The notes under the pieces are model-generated. The model saw nothing but the letters and a program-made list of their open reading frames with translations. It did not search any database and was not told where the DNA came from. Shown in pieces: positions 11,501 to 23,300 of a DNA stretch of 64,000 bases (positions are counted from its first letter, which is position 1; each line of letters starts with the position of its first letter). This DNA comes from Lolium rigidum (lineage: Eukaryota; Streptophyta; Magnoliopsida; Poales; Poaceae), in NCBI RefSeq assembly GCF_022539505.1, contig NC_061513.1, forward strand, positions 179,024,017 through 179,088,016. The letters are read 5' to 3'. The position numbers and the translations under genes are program-made.

Positions 11501-13231
11501 GGACCCCGACATCGCTCCTTGTCGCCACCTTCGCTGTCTGATCATGATGTCGATGGTGGCTCGGGTGAGGAGCATGAGGAGGAGTCTTCGTCAACACCAA
11601 CACCACCTACACCGCCTTCGCCACCTCCTCCACCTCCGGTGCCAAGGATGACGACTCGGTTACAGAAAGTTATAAAACAACCTAAGAAATATACTGATGG
11701 TACCATTCAATATGGTATGTTGACTTCCACAAGTGAACCTAGCAATCTTGCTGAAGCACTTGATGATACTCGCTGGTGTCAAGCCATGCAGGAAGAATAT
11801 AATGCTCTGATGGAGAACAAGACATGGCATCTTGTTCTTCCTAGTTCTACCCGTAATCTTATAGATTGCAAATGGGTATATCGTGTCAAGAAAAATGCTG
11901 ATGGTACTATTGACAGGTATAAAGCTCGTTTGGTTGCAAAAGGATTCAAACAAAGATATGGCATTGATTATGAGGATACTTTCAGTCCAGTGGTCAAAGC
12001 AACAACTATTTGACTTGTTCTGACTGTTGTTGTTTCCCGTGTCTGGAGTTTGCGGCACCTAGATGTCAAGAACACGTTTTTTACATGGCGTTCTGGAAGA
12101 GGAGGTTTACATGAAACAACCTCCAGGATTCGAAAATTCTCAAACTCCACACTTCATATGCAAGCTTGATAAGGCTCTTTATGGTTTGAAGCAGGCTCCT
12201 CGTGCATGGTTTTCAAGGCTCAGTAACAAGTTATATAGTCTTGGTTTTGTTCCTTCCAAAGCTGATACATCATTGTTTCTCTTTAACAAGTCTGGTATTA
12301 TCATATATGTGCTAATTTATGTGGATGACATTATTGTTACAAGCTCCTCACATAAGGCTATTGGTGCACTTCTTCATGATCTCAGAGATGATTTTGCTCT
12401 TAAGGATTTGGGACCTCTTCACTTCTTTTTGGGCATTGAGGTAATGCAGACTTGTGATGGTCTTCGGCTCACTCAAGAAAAATATGCTGTTGATATACTT
12501 ACTAAGGTTGGTATGCTTCAATGTACTACTGCGCCTACACCTTTGTCCTCCAGTGAAACATTATCACTGGTTCAAGGAGATCCCCTTGGACCTGAGGATA
12601 GCACACAGTATAGAAGCATTGTAGGTACTCTACAATATCTGACATTGACAAGATCTGACATATCTTTCTCAGTTAATAAGGTCTGCCAGTTTTTGCATGC
12701 CCCTACTACCTCTCATTGGTCAGCTGTGAAAAGGATTCTGAGATATATCAAAGGAACTCTGAAGGTTGGTCTTACATTTAGAAGATCATCTTCATTATTG
12801 TTGAGTGCTTTTTCAGAGGCTTTGCTGTATTTGTTGGATCAAATCTCATTTCATGGAGTGCTAGGAAGCAAGCCACAGTGTCACGGTCGAGTACTGAAGC
12901 TGAATACAAGGCAATTGCTGATGCTACAACTGAGTTGATATGGGTTGAGGCTCTACTTAAGGACCTTGGTATAAAACTGAGGCAAAGACCATGTCTATGG
13001 TGTGATAATTTGGGAGCTACATATCTATCTGCTAATCCTGTTTTTCATGCCAGGACAAAGCATATCGAGATAGATTTCTACTTTGTTCGAGAAAGAGTTG
13101 CAAATAAAATGCTTGATGTTAGGTTTATTTCAAGCAAAGATCAACTTGCTGATGGCTTTACAAAAGCTCTTCCTGTAAAACTTTTAGATGCTTTCAGGAC
13201 TAATCTCAACCTCACTCAAGGTTTAGATTAA
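8579..13231 (+). pseudogene. Copia gag-pol polyprotein, inactivated
   Basis: Gag starts at ATG 8579 (UBN2-type region) and shifts frame near 9040-9100. An Arg-Asp repeat follows (9296-9500), then a CCHC knuckle (CQICTIYGHPASDC, near 9555-9600). The protease motif DTGATDHI is near 9690. Integrase has the pre-integrase WHSRLGHPS segment near 10098 and the core with DVWGP and DDFSKF. Reverse transcriptase has YKARLVAKG near 11920 and an intact YVDD near 12320. RNase H ends with STEAEYKA and TKHIEI. Disruptions include in-frame stops near 9427, 10472, 10722, 11465 and 12012, a frameshift near 9990, and a small deletion near 12818 that removes the DADWAG-type segment holding the first RNase H catalytic Asp. 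It cannot encode a working polyprotein. Confidence 0.9.
9296..9500 (+). repeat. Imperfect tandem repeat coding an Arg-Asp tract in Copia gag
   Basis: Roughly 12-15 bp units around GATGATAGGCGCCGT encode RRDD/RHDD-like peptides just upstream of the zinc knuckle. One unit now has a TAG stop (near 9427). Confidence 0.8.
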
Positions 13232-13238
13232 GGGGGGG

Positions 13239-13442
13239 TGTTAGATATTGTAATATGTATATGTATTGGGTATAGGGTAGTACCCTACCCCTCTACGTAT
13301 AATCCTTGTAAGCCACGGTTAGGGCTTTTCCAACCCAATATAACACGTACCCGATGGCTCCAACGAGCCCATCGTTTCCGCCACAAACTTCCATACATGT
13401 AATCAACACTCGACACGGCTTCGACATTGACCACATCCAACA
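13239..13442 (+). repeat. Copia 3' LTR
   Basis: A 204-bp repeat with TGTTAG...CCAACA ends, directly after a polypurine tract (AAGGGGGGG, 13230-13238). It is short, as in many plant Copia elements. Confidence 0.8.
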
Positions 13443-13699
13443 ATTCGTGAGCCTTTGGTAATTACTATCTAATGTTCATCTCACTCATGGAGTCCCTGTC
13501 ACTAATCCGTTGGAAATTTACAAACGATAGTTTCTACTCTGCCTTGTTGGCCTACAAACCGCAGTTTGCGGGCGCATGGTTTCAAGCACCATGAATACTT
13601 AGGCCTGGAAGACTTGGGATTCTCCTAATTGCAAATTCTTAGCTTGGTTGGTCATGCAATTTAGGATTTGTACGGCAGACCACCTTCATCGTAGAGGAT
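13443..13699 (+). pseudogene. L1-type LINE fragment, zf-RVT region (first part)
   Basis: The translation contains IRWKFTNDSFYSA, then after a frameshift AWKTWDSPNCKFLAWLVMQ and TADHLHRRGW. This is the C-terminal zf-RVT (zinc-binding in reverse transcriptase) segment of plant L1-type LINEs. It is interrupted right after RRGW by a second LINE and appears to resume at about 14307. Confidence 0.75.
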
Positions 13700-14306
13700 G
13701 GCTACAACAACCAACAACAACCAAGCCTTTCAGTTCCAAACAAGTTGGGGTAGACTAGAGTTAAAACACATAAGATCTCGAAGCTAAGTCATGGTTCCGG
13801 AACGTGGATAGCTAACTTCCATGCACCCCTGTCCATGGCTAAAACTTTGTCGATATTCCAAACCTGCAGGTCTCTCTTAACGGACTCCTCCCATGTCAAG
13901 TTTGGTCTACCACGACCCCTCTTAACATTCTCAGCACGCTTTATCCGTCCGCTATGCACTGGCGCTTCCGGAGGCCTCCGTTGGATATGTCCAAACCATC
14001 TAAGACGATGTTGGACCAACTTCTCTTCAATCAGTGCTACTCCAACTCTCTCCCGTATATCGTCATTCCGTACCCGATCCTTTCTTGTGTGGCCACATAT
14101 CCATCTCAATATGTGCATCTCTGTTACACTTAACTGTTGGATATGTCGTCTCTTCGTTGGCCAACATTCCGCGCCATACAACATCGCAGGTCGGATAGCT
14201 GTCCTATTAAACCCGCCTTTTAGTTTTTGTGGCACTCTCTTGTCACAGAGTACGCCAGAAGCTTGGCGCCACTTCATCCAACCGGCCTTGATTAGGTGGC
14301 CTTGAT
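13700..14306 (-). pseudogene. RTE-type LINE 3' fragment
   Basis: The minus-strand frame encodes the C-terminal end of a plant RTE-type reverse transcriptase, with FNRTAIRPAMLYGAECW, QLSVTEMHILRWICGHTRKD, RIRERVG-type and KRGRGRPNLTWEESVKRDL blocks, ending HVPEP near 13789. The noncoding tail ends with TTGTTGTTGG-type repeats at 13700-13720, as RTE LINEs do. It is 5' truncated near 14300, typical of target-primed reverse transcription, and was inserted into the L1-type LINE. Confidence 0.8.
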
Positions 14307-14640
14307 TCGATGAATTACAGAAATTGCCCCATTTGCAACCAGGTTCAAGAATTGGCGTCGCTTCACCATCTGGATTTGGAAGGAGATCTTTCTTGGCTTG
14401 GTTTGCATGAGACTCTTCCCACGCTCTGGGCAGATAAAGATTCGTAGCCAAAGATCGCTTTGGAAAAAGGGAGAGCTGGAAGGGCAATGGCCACCAAATT
14501 AAAAGGAAGTCAAGGAAAAACGTTTGCACACAAACAAAAGTGTCGGTAACGAATAACAACAAATGATATTGACTAGTACATTCCGTATAGCACTGAAGCT
14601 GCACGCCATCACCTGCGGCAGGATACACACATCATGTATG
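14307..14640 (+). pseudogene. L1-type LINE fragment (second part)
   Basis: After the RTE insertion the + strand resumes with NYRNCPICNQVQE, the CxxC half of the zf-RVT motif that should follow HRRGW. About 300 bp of eroded downstream LINE sequence with stops follows. The right end is uncertain. Confidence 0.55.
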
Positions 14641-14893
14641 TACAACTACTCTTCTGCCAACCAAAACCTAAACAATTTCTACTGCTCTCACTAAACTCTG
14701 GAGTCAATTTTGCTGTCATCATCTTCCTGCCCGGTCACCATACCTAACAGGCTCACACGCGCCGAGCCCTCCTCCCCCTACTGCAAACGGATTACCGTCT
14801 CTACGTATGACTTCGCGCGGCCGGACATGCCTGACAATGAATTGTTCTTCCCAGGGGTTTTGCCTCGGGGCTCGGGTCACACAAGGCTGCGTG

Positions 14894-17733
14894 CTACGCG
14901 GTGAGCATGATCGGGCCGTGGGGAGGAGGCGACGAGGTCGCGTCGTTCACCGCCTTGGTCATGGCCTCGTGGAAGGACGCCTCGTTCCAGTCGCCGTCGA
15001 CCCGGAGCTTGATGCTAGCGATGGCCTTGAGCAGCACCTGCGGGGAGTAGGTGTCGGCGTCGACGGACAGGACGCTGATCTGCTCCATCCACCGGAGGCA
15101 CTCCAGGATGCGCAGCACCAGCTCCACCACGTCGCACTCCACCATCACCATCACCGTCAGGCTCACCACCTCCTCCGACGCCTTGCTGATCTGGACCTTG
15201 GCTCTCTGCCGCCTCGGCTGCTGCGCGGCGCCGTCCTCCTCCAAAGCCGGGATGTGCTTCTCCAGCTTGTTGTTCTTCTCCTCCAGCTCCGACACCTGTG
15301 CCTCCAGGGTCCTCAGGTACCCCGCCGCCTTCGTCAGCACCGTCGTCTTGTCCTTCTGACATAATATTATTTGATTTGACATGTTAGACTAATGGCTAAT
15401 TTAAACAATGGTTTAACCTAATGGCTAATTTGCTCACTTAACAAAGATGTCTTTTGCAGTACGTCCCTTTCAGTGCAACGACACGTTGTTTCCTAGCAAC
15501 CCCTCAGAAACTACAAAGACTACAAAACAGTGATGTGTCTTTGTGTTTGCCAAGTTATCTTAATGATGTGATGATGTGACTTCGTGTTTGTAAAGTTACC
15601 ATGATGTGTCTTTGTGTTTGTCAAGGTACCAAGAGAGTTGTATTTAGAATTTTGGACCTTTTCTCTTGATAGTTGATACCTTCTGCACCCACCAGGCCAC
15701 CACTATCAACTTGTCTATCTGCGGGCCACAAGAAAGCATGACCATCTGCTTCCAGTCGCCTTCCTATGCTACTATTATTTATTAGCTTAGAAACAAGAAT
15801 TCTTGACTCGACAAAAGTTCTTGACTTTCGACAAAGTCCTCCTTTACAGATGGACAAGGTTTCACTTACAATGTATTTAGTCATCGTCGTTGGAGTCCTA
15901 GAAAAGTTGCCATCTACTTTTTATATAACAATTCTCTCATTTTCTGTTTATGAAATACGATAAACATCAAATATAGATTTTAGTATTTTAAAAGAATAGG
16001 TTGAAACCTGGCCTCTATATCAAAGTGATGCGCACAATCATCTTTATAATTTTTTCTTTCACCTAGCCTTCTGTTATACTAATCCGATATATTAGTATCT
16101 TTTTTTATAATGATATATCATTACTCCCTCTAGCCCTAAATACTTATCTAGTGCCCGGAGGGAATATCTATTAAGGCCATCTGCATACTCCACTTATGAT
16201 TGCCTACACAACATACTCTATTTTGTGGCGGAAAAGGATAAGAAGGTAAGTTAAGGTGGAATCTACGTCTACTTTCTCTCCGAAGCTTCCGTGTTTTTGT
16301 ACCTTTCGAGCTTGTCCCCACAGACATATCTTCTGGTATTTTAATTTTAGCTAATCTAGTGGTCCTTCTTATGACCTTCCCTTGTCAATGTCCTTGTCTC
16401 TTGTGGTTTAAACAAGCAAACAGTGATCTTGACTAGTCAGGACGGAAGTACCAAGACTACTCCGCTCTTCTTCCAAGTCTCTTTTGAAAATTGCAGCAAA
16501 CAGGGAGGATCATCTCCCTTATCAACAAAAAGAAGGAATATATGTGTTTGTGTGCCTTATTTCAGCCATTTTCGCCATTCTATCAACCAGCAAGAGACTG
16601 AAGTTCATATTATATTAATTTGTCTTATATAGTTTCATTCTAGTGTAGGACTATAATGAAAAAATGGGCAAGTTAGTACATATCGGAGACTGCGTCAATG
16701 CCCTTAATTTACTACTTATACTAGGAACAAAAGGGACTGCTAATTATAGTTGAGATTTTGGAATGAGTGGACGTGATGGCGATGTCTATACCTTTGAGCA
16801 GGGGGGAAGGAGCGACCTCAGTGCGAGGAAGCTGTCGTTGAGCTTCTCCCGTCTCTTCCTCTCCGACATCATGTGGTAGAGCTGGCCGCTGTTGCCGCTC
16901 TCCGGCTGCTGTCCCCGGCTGGCGCCGCTGCTGGTTCCCTCCGGCGACACGGCGAGGCTGCTCTTCACCATCACGTGGTGGCCACCATTTCCTCCTCCAC
17001 GCGGGTGCGGCGCCATGGCTGATGCTTGCTGCTGCACGCTGCTGTCCCGGGAAAACGGCTGCGCCCGCGAGGAGGCCGACGAGGTCGGGGAGGGCGAGCC
17101 GGAGGACATGACCGCCATCATGGCCCGCATGATCGCCTCGTCGTTATGGTCGAACGGCTGGTGCGCCACCGGCGCCGGTGGCGGCGCTTGTTGCCGCGAG
17201 ACGTGGGCGGCAGCGTGGTCCAGCGTGATGGACCCCGAGGAGCCGCCGCTGTCGAGGGAGAGGGACCGCTTCGACGAGAGCGAGGACGACGTCGACGGCG
17301 GCAGCACGAAGCGGGCATCCTCTCCTCCGAAGAAGCCGGTTGTGTCCATGTCCGCCATGCCGTCCACCTACAACACAGGACCGCCAATCTGTATAAGCGA
17401 AACGGTCCGATTTGCAAGCTAGGGAGCAAGTACCATCAACAGCATTTGTATCAGTTGCTCACCTCAACCATGAGACCAACGTCGTCGACCCCGAAGTAGG
17501 CACTGTCGTTGCCGATGGAGCTCACAGCAGAACTGTTCATCAATATAGTGAAGAATGTTAAGAACAAGAGTTAGCATGATACTCCATTGATTATCAGTGA
17601 GGATTCGATCGAGGAGAATGAAGATCGTCCAAGGGACATACTGGGTGAATGGTTGCCAGAAGGGGTCGGCGAGGGCGCTGTGGAGGCCAGCGATGTCGGC
17701 GGCCATGTCCAGGCTGCACCACACATCATCCAT
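14894..17733 (-). CDS. bHLH transcription factor, bHLH041-like
   Basis: Four exons on the minus strand: 17642-17733, 17463-17532, 16792-17367, 14894-15355. All have GT-AG borders and keep frame, giving 399 codons. The basic region (about residues 217-231, YHMMSERKRREKL) keeps the His-Glu-Arg triad used for E-box binding. Helix-loop-helix runs to about residue 270 (LALRSLLPP, then KDKTTVLTKAAGYLRTLEAQ), followed by a Leu/Glu-rich coiled coil (SELEEKNNKLEKH). The last ~90 residues (LTVMVMVECDVVELVLRILE to the C terminus) look ACT-like, as in many plant bHLH dimers. The N terminus (MDDVWCSLDMAADIAG) is short and the middle is Ser/Gly-rich. By established knowledge the SERKRREKLN...KKDK pattern is closest to bHLH041-type proteins, and a nuclear dimeric DNA-binding regulator is inferred. 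The largest intron (1436 bp) falls in the loop. Confidence 0.88.
15356..16791 (-). other. Intron 3 of the bHLH gene
   Basis: 1436 bp, AT-rich, with no credible gene. It contains a short Stowaway-like remnant at 16122-16166. The donor GTATAG follows codon AAG, and the acceptor is TATGTCAG. Confidence 0.85.
16122..16166. mobile_element. Possible Stowaway-type MITE remnant
   Basis: TA-CTCCCTCTAGCCC at the left and CCGGAGGGAATA at the right resemble Stowaway termini (CTCCCTCCGTCCC...) with TA flanks, but only ~45 bp remain. Confidence 0.35.
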
Positions 17734-17842
17734 CCCTCAGCAAGTGTAACTAATGAGTGGAGCTAATAAAATTGATCTTGCTTGATCGATGGATGAGTAA
17801 GCTGCTAGTGCGAGAGGTAGAGCAGGGAGGCAGCTGAGCTGC

Positions 17843-17850
17843 TATATATG
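17843..17850 (-). promoter_or_regulatory. Putative TATA box of the bHLH gene
   Basis: The minus strand reads CATATATAGC about 110 bp upstream of the start codon. That spacing allows a 5' UTR of roughly 80 nt. Confidence 0.5.
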
Positions 17851-18104
17851 CAGGCGGGGCAGGGCAGCAGGAGGAAGGAACCCAGTTGGTGGGTCGTCTG
17901 ACTGTGCACACAAGTGGGGGTAAAATTTAGCGTATTGAGTGTGGAATAGTCTCGCTCGCTGGGTCCAAGTCGTGGATCGGATGCACGCGAGCGTAGAAGA
18001 ACCTGCTTGGAAGGTCAAATCTGGGGCCAGCGGGTGGATGGACGGTATGGGAGAATCAACGGCTAGAAAGATGTCGCACATACGAGCCTCTCCTCTACCT
18101 TTTT

Positions 18105-18445
18105 GCCACCAGTTACTGCCTATTAGGACCGAAGTAGTCATACTTATTCAAAAATACTGTATATTCGATCAAGTGGTACTCTTTGGAGACTATTTTTCTT
18201 GTGAAATGGGATGTTGCCTTTGAGGAATGGACTTTTAGGCCAATGCTCCATTTTCATTATTCAGATATTAAATGTGCTGCAGGTATCCTGACAATGAACA
18301 AAATCGTAGGAAACCCACCTACCTACCTTGTAACAAAGTGCAGGAAATCCAACAAATACACGTAACAAGTGGCATGCTCCCATGCAAATCCTAGGTCCTT
18401 CACCCCAGATGCTCCTGTGAATTCTACTAGAATAATGTGTGGACT
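18105..18445. repeat. Direct repeat, copy 1 (with 19226-19512)
   Basis: The run from GTTACTGCCTATTAGGACC to GAATTCTACTAGAATAATGTG is repeated with scattered substitutions and a ~45-bp length difference at 19232-19512. It is upstream of the bHLH gene and its function is unknown. Confidence 0.8.
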
Positions 18446-18489
18446 TTTTCTTCTCTGTCGTACAACATAGAAAGGACAATCTAAAAATC

Positions 18490-19215
18490 TGACAAGCGGA
18501 ATTTTTTTTCTTCAAAAATACACCTTGGAAGGTGTATCAATCATATAGAAGAAAAGAGCCAGAAGGCCCAGTGTCAACAAAGGGTGACAACTCCCCAAAG
18601 TAAAGCTAATCTCTGTCCTTCCACGAGTGCGGAAGTGACTCGGGAAAACCAAAAATCTCCGAGCGGAAAGGCCTAGCTAAACGCCCATCTCTGAAACTCC
18701 TCCTTGATCCTGCATCTAATGGCACCCACCTCAGGCCTCGCTCCGTTGAACACCACGTCGTTGCGGTGTCTCCAGATACACTAGAAGATCAAGATCACCG
18801 CCGTCCAGAGGTCCCTCCTCGATGCCCTGGGGCAGGGCAAGGAGGACCACCACCGAAGGAAGTCATATCCACTGCCGGCATCCACTCTATCTCCCCCCAC
18901 CTCGTCAAGGCCCAAACCCAGACCTCACGGGCCGCCACACAACCACAAGAAGATGTTGGATCGACTCCAGCTCCTGATCGCAAAGAGGGCACCCGCGGGG
19001 TGTGGTAAGCCGCGTTGTTGCAGCTTGTCCGCAGTCCAGCATCTATTCCTCGCAACGAGCCACGCGAAGAACTTGCAACTTTAGGGGGTTCTCAACCGCC
19101 AAATCTCCGTGGAGATCGGCGCCGTAGTGGTCCCAGCGAAGAAAGCGCTATACACCGATTTGGCGAAGAAATTGCCGTCGACCGTTTGGTCCCACACCCA
19201 ACGAAGTTTTTGCTT
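18490..19215 (-). pseudogene. LINE 3' fragment
   Basis: Minus-strand frames contain LTRWGEIEWMPAVDMTSFGG and, shortly after, ILIFWCIWRHRNDVVFNG. The second is the signature of the LINE C-terminal region (..W.IW..RN..VFNG). The 3' UTR ends near 18500 with an A-rich tail (GAAGAAAAAAAATTCC on the minus strand). It is 5' truncated. Confidence 0.65.
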
Positions 19216-19225
19216 ATTCAGATAA

Positions 19226-19512
19226 GCCACCGGTTACTACCTATTAGGACCGAAGTAGTCATACGTATTTAAAAATAATGTATATTCGATCAAGTGGTAC
19301 TCTTTGGAGGCTATTTTTCTTGTCAAATGGGATGTTGCCTTTGACGAATAGACTTTTAGGCCAATTCACCATTCTCGTTATTCAGATATTTAAGTGTTGC
19401 AGGTGTCCTGCTGACAATGAACAAAATCGTAGGAAACCCAAAATAACCCCATGCAAACTCTAGGTCCTTCACCCTAGATGCTCCTGTGAATTCTGCTAGA
19501 ATTATGTTTGGA
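19226..19512. repeat. Direct repeat, copy 2 (with 18105-18445)
   Basis: Second copy of the repeat. It is followed at 19513-19623 by sequence resembling the LINE 3' tail again (AGAAAGGTGTATCATGG), suggesting a duplicated unit, before the DNA transposon begins. Confidence 0.8.
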
Positions 19513-20001
19513 TTTTTTTCCCTTCTCACCATAGAAAGGTGTATCATGGACCAGAGAAGAAAAAACAAGCCGAATTATGCCATCTTTGCAACAGTAACAA
19601 CTCCGCTACAACTGCAACACCAAGGGCGCGTTTGGTAGCATGCATGCTCCTTGGCTCGCATCGGTCCAGCTTTTTTTGGCCCGTTTGGTTACCTAGCCGA
19701 GGCCGTTCTTACACGAACCGCTTCTCAAAGCACCATCGGGCCAGGCCTGGAGGAACACCCGATTTGGCCGTTTCTATCGAGTCACCTACGTTTCTGCAGA
19801 AGGGGAGAACGCGACATCCTTGCAGAGTCACCGCGGGAGATGGCGGGAGCTCGCGCGGGACGGTGAAATCTCGGCGGGATGAATTCGTTCATCGCGCTTG
19901 AATTTTCGCCACCGTATATAGGGGCGGCTCTCTCACCGGCAAATCCAAATCCCCCATTCCCCTCCCATTTCGAGCTCATCCACCGTTCCCGATCTAGCGA
20001 C

Positions 20002-20331
20002 ATGGTCGGCTCTACCTCACCCGCACGGTCGGCGAGGCTTGCGGCGGCGACGGCGGCTGTGGCGGTGGCTACTGGCCGCGGATGGTCGTATTGTTCCTCT
20101 GCGTCGATGCCTTCGGTTGTAGTAAGCTTCTGCAAACCCTATCCTTAGATCTAGATCTTTTGGGTACACAAGCGGTGTCTGAACGAATCCATTGTAGGAC
20201 ATTCCTTCATCTCCGGTGGAGGTTGTGGAGGTTTTTCATGTTGCATCTGACTCTACGACGGGGACCGTTCTCGCCATTGACTCTTCCACTAGGACGGTGG
20301 TGTTGCCTGCATCTTCGCTAGGGTCCACTGC
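20002..20331 (+). pseudogene. 5' exons of the transposon gene, cut by the Gypsy insertion
   Basis: The ATG at 20002 opens a short Ala-rich exon (MVGSTSPARSARLAAATAA). A plausible intron follows (GTAAGC to TTGTAG, about 20122-20200), then a second open exon (EVVEVFHVASDSTTGTVL) that stays in frame up to the Gypsy insertion at 20331. Open sequence resumes at 39015. I take this as the N-terminal part of the Myb/SANT-like gene at 39200-39836. Function is not recognised. Confidence 0.4.
20327..20331. repeat. Target site duplication of the Gypsy element, left
   Basis: ACTGC, identical to 39010-39014 on the other side of the element. Confidence 0.9.
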
Positions 20332-23300
20332 TGTCAACACCCAGATTTTTAAGTCCAGATGCCTATTAGGCCGTACATCGCAATCCCAGGAATATTGTTT
20401 TTGCGAGACATAATAGATTGATATCACAACACATCATTCATTACATACCATAATCGTCTTACAACGAAGGATCACATGATCCAGTCCTAATACAACACAG
20501 AGGATCTAGAGATCCTATTACAAAACACATAGCGGAAGCGAAGTAGCAGTCGTGGTCCATCTGTTCCACAGGAAACTGTTGACGTCAGGAGTAGTCCTAG
20601 TTGTCGTAGACGTCCTGCTGTCCTTCATCCTGGTACTGGGGCTCTTCTTCATAGTCTGGCCATTTGAATAGCCAGGGACACAGCCATGAGTACTTTAAAG
20701 TACTCGCAAACTAATACAAGTGTAAGTACTATCAACTATGGTAAGGGGGTTCTAAGCTCTAGTTTCATTTGCATAAAGCCAGTTTTATTTCGTAAGCATT
20801 TAATAAACAGAGACTCCTCATTTGCCTAACTTAACTCAAGTGGGAACATTAGTGTCATTCCCACAACTCTGTTGTGATTCAAAGTCAAAGTCACCTTTCA
20901 AACACAAGTCACAAGTCACCATTCATATTTTGGAAAAGTTCTGATGACGGAACCGTATGGCCTTTCCAACTGTCCATGACCGCGGACGCGGCTATTCGAA
21001 TAGGTTTACACTCTGCAGAGGTCGTACACTTGTGCCACAATAATTGCAATAGTCCGTCGGGGTAACTGGCCTCGATATATCGCACTCAGTGCGCGAACTA
21101 CCAATCATAACCTTTCATTTACATACCCTAGTATAGGCACCTCTCCCCATGAGCTTGGCCTCCCGGTGAGAGCAAACCGCCAACCCGAGAACTGCACAGG
21201 GCTTGGGTAGGACATTCACCTCATTTCACGTCATTTCACTTTCAATGGAGGCAGCCTCGGCATAACCCCTATGACGCTTGTTCAGAGGGAACCCATACTA
21301 AAATACATAAGTTTCCAGTTAAGCCTTACCCAGATTCAGGTATTGTGGGGGTACTTAAGAATTGGAATGGTATCGCATCCGAACCCAACCATCAGTTTTT
21401 GTAAAGTTCACCATGTCATCACAAGTCATATTCACCTTCAAAATCTTTCAATAGAATGACTCATCATTCCAAGGTTTTCAAAGTCATTGGTTTTCACAAG
21501 TTCCCATCTAGAGTAGTCACTTTTAATTTTAGCACTAGCAACTAGTCATGAGGGGTGCTAATCAACTTGTATTGCTCTAGGCTAAGTTTGATGCTCTTGT
21601 ACTACTCCATCTCTAGACCAAGTGAAATCATGAATCAAAAATAAACTTTGATAAACCAAAGTCAAAAACTTGTAAGGTAAAAACTTGGGATAGGATCATT
21701 AAGCATAAAGTAATATGTAATGGTGCCTTGCTGTTGTAGAGCTTTGGACTAGGGCAACTTGCAAGAATATTAGCTTGCAATAGTCTAGCTTGCCTTGATT
21801 GGTGTAGTGATCAAAGTTCTCTTCTTCTTCTTCTTGGTAGAAGACCTCCTCCTCTTGATAGTCTCCGGTACTAGCGTCTATAAACGAATACGAGGATACA
21901 ATCACCAAACAATACTTAAGTAGACTTAATTAGCCTTAATGGCTCACACAAATGATCTAGCATCATCACCTAACATTACTCAACATTAAGCTAGGGTTTC
22001 TTTACTTAGTGTTAGGAAAATAATTTCCTTTCATTGAAATGTGGATTAGGGTTTCTCTTTAGTTTGGAGAAATAATTTCCTCTCATTGAACCTTGTTAAG
22101 ATTTAATTTCCTCAAATACCAAGTATGAGATTATGTTGACCAAGGTCAACACTTCATATTTACTATTTGGGGAAAATGGTTTAAACGAGATTTATTATCT
22201 CATGCAATTTAAGTAACTATGTGTTTTAAGATCCTCAAGTGAGAAAGTATGAGACCTTGCAACTAAGGTCATCACATTACTTCATAACACTTGGGGAAGA
22301 TGATTTAAATGAGGTGTTACACCTCATAGATTTGAAACCCTAATTTTGAAATAGTTTAAATGGGCTAGAATTTGACTACATAGCCAATATTTTGCTCTAG
22401 CCCATGATCATATGAAACAACCATATCATATTTTTGCATCAACAATTAGAGTTTTTTTAAAGTGAATTATGAGAATTTGAATCATCTCAAAATTCATCAT
22501 GGTTGATTTTATAAATTTATTTGAATTTTGAAAACTCTCTGACTTGTTATTTTTACTGTTCAAATTCTACAATAGATCTAGGGTTCTAACTAGTGGGGCT
22601 GGATGGAGCTTTTCATAAGATTTCTAACAATACAAAGTTCATCAAATTTGGTTGAGTGGATTTGAAGTTATTTGATTTTGAACAAAGCATCTGTAAAGAA
22701 TTTGTGTTATAAATCAAATTAACTAATTCAAATTGTTGGGCTGCGCGGGAAAATTAACGGGCCGGCCCAGCTTCGCTCTAGCGCTCAGCGGGCTGTCTGA
22801 CGGGGTGGGGCCTAGGCGTCAGTGAGATTTAAACGCCGAAGCGGTACGCGGTGAGCTGAGCCGTTGGATTAGAGGAGAATCGCACGGCCCAGGGTCGTCG
22901 TCTACGTCGACGAGAGCCAGGGTTACTGCGCCGAGGCTAGGGGGTCGGAGGGTCACCTGAACTCCGGCGAAGGGTTGGCGAGGTGCAGGAGGAGGTTGTC
23001 GAGGATGGGGAAGCTGCTGGTACAAACGGCGGCTCCAGGGGTGGCGGCAATCGTCGGCTTCTTCTGCAGCACTGCCGCGGGCTCCGGCGAGAAATTGGAC
23101 GGCTGCAGGCTAAATTGGCGCGAGAGAAAGCTCGAGGAGGTTTAGAGGAAGGAGAGGAGGCGAATGGTGTGCTGGAGAAGGGTCGGGGCTTGATCTATTT
23201 ATAGGCGCGAGGAGGTGCTGTGAGTGCCCGTGGAGGTCGACGGTGGCTATGGCGTCTAGAGCAGCGAAGGGGCAAGAGAGTGGGCGCGTGAGAGGGCTGG

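Larger units (their letters stand above)
8522..13442 (+). mobile_element. Ty1-Copia LTR retrotransposon, decayed, 5' LTR outside window
   Basis: The Copia domain order gag, protease, integrase, reverse transcriptase, RNase H is complete but broken by frameshifts and stops. A short 3' LTR follows (13239-13442). No 5' LTR or primer site is seen, because element B (3' LTR ending at 8521) is inserted between them and gag. The remaining end should lie left of the window. Confidence 0.9.

Noticed and set aside
14807..15364. 185-aa plus-strand ORF over bHLH exon 4
   Set aside because: GC-rich antisense shadow of the bHLH coding exon.
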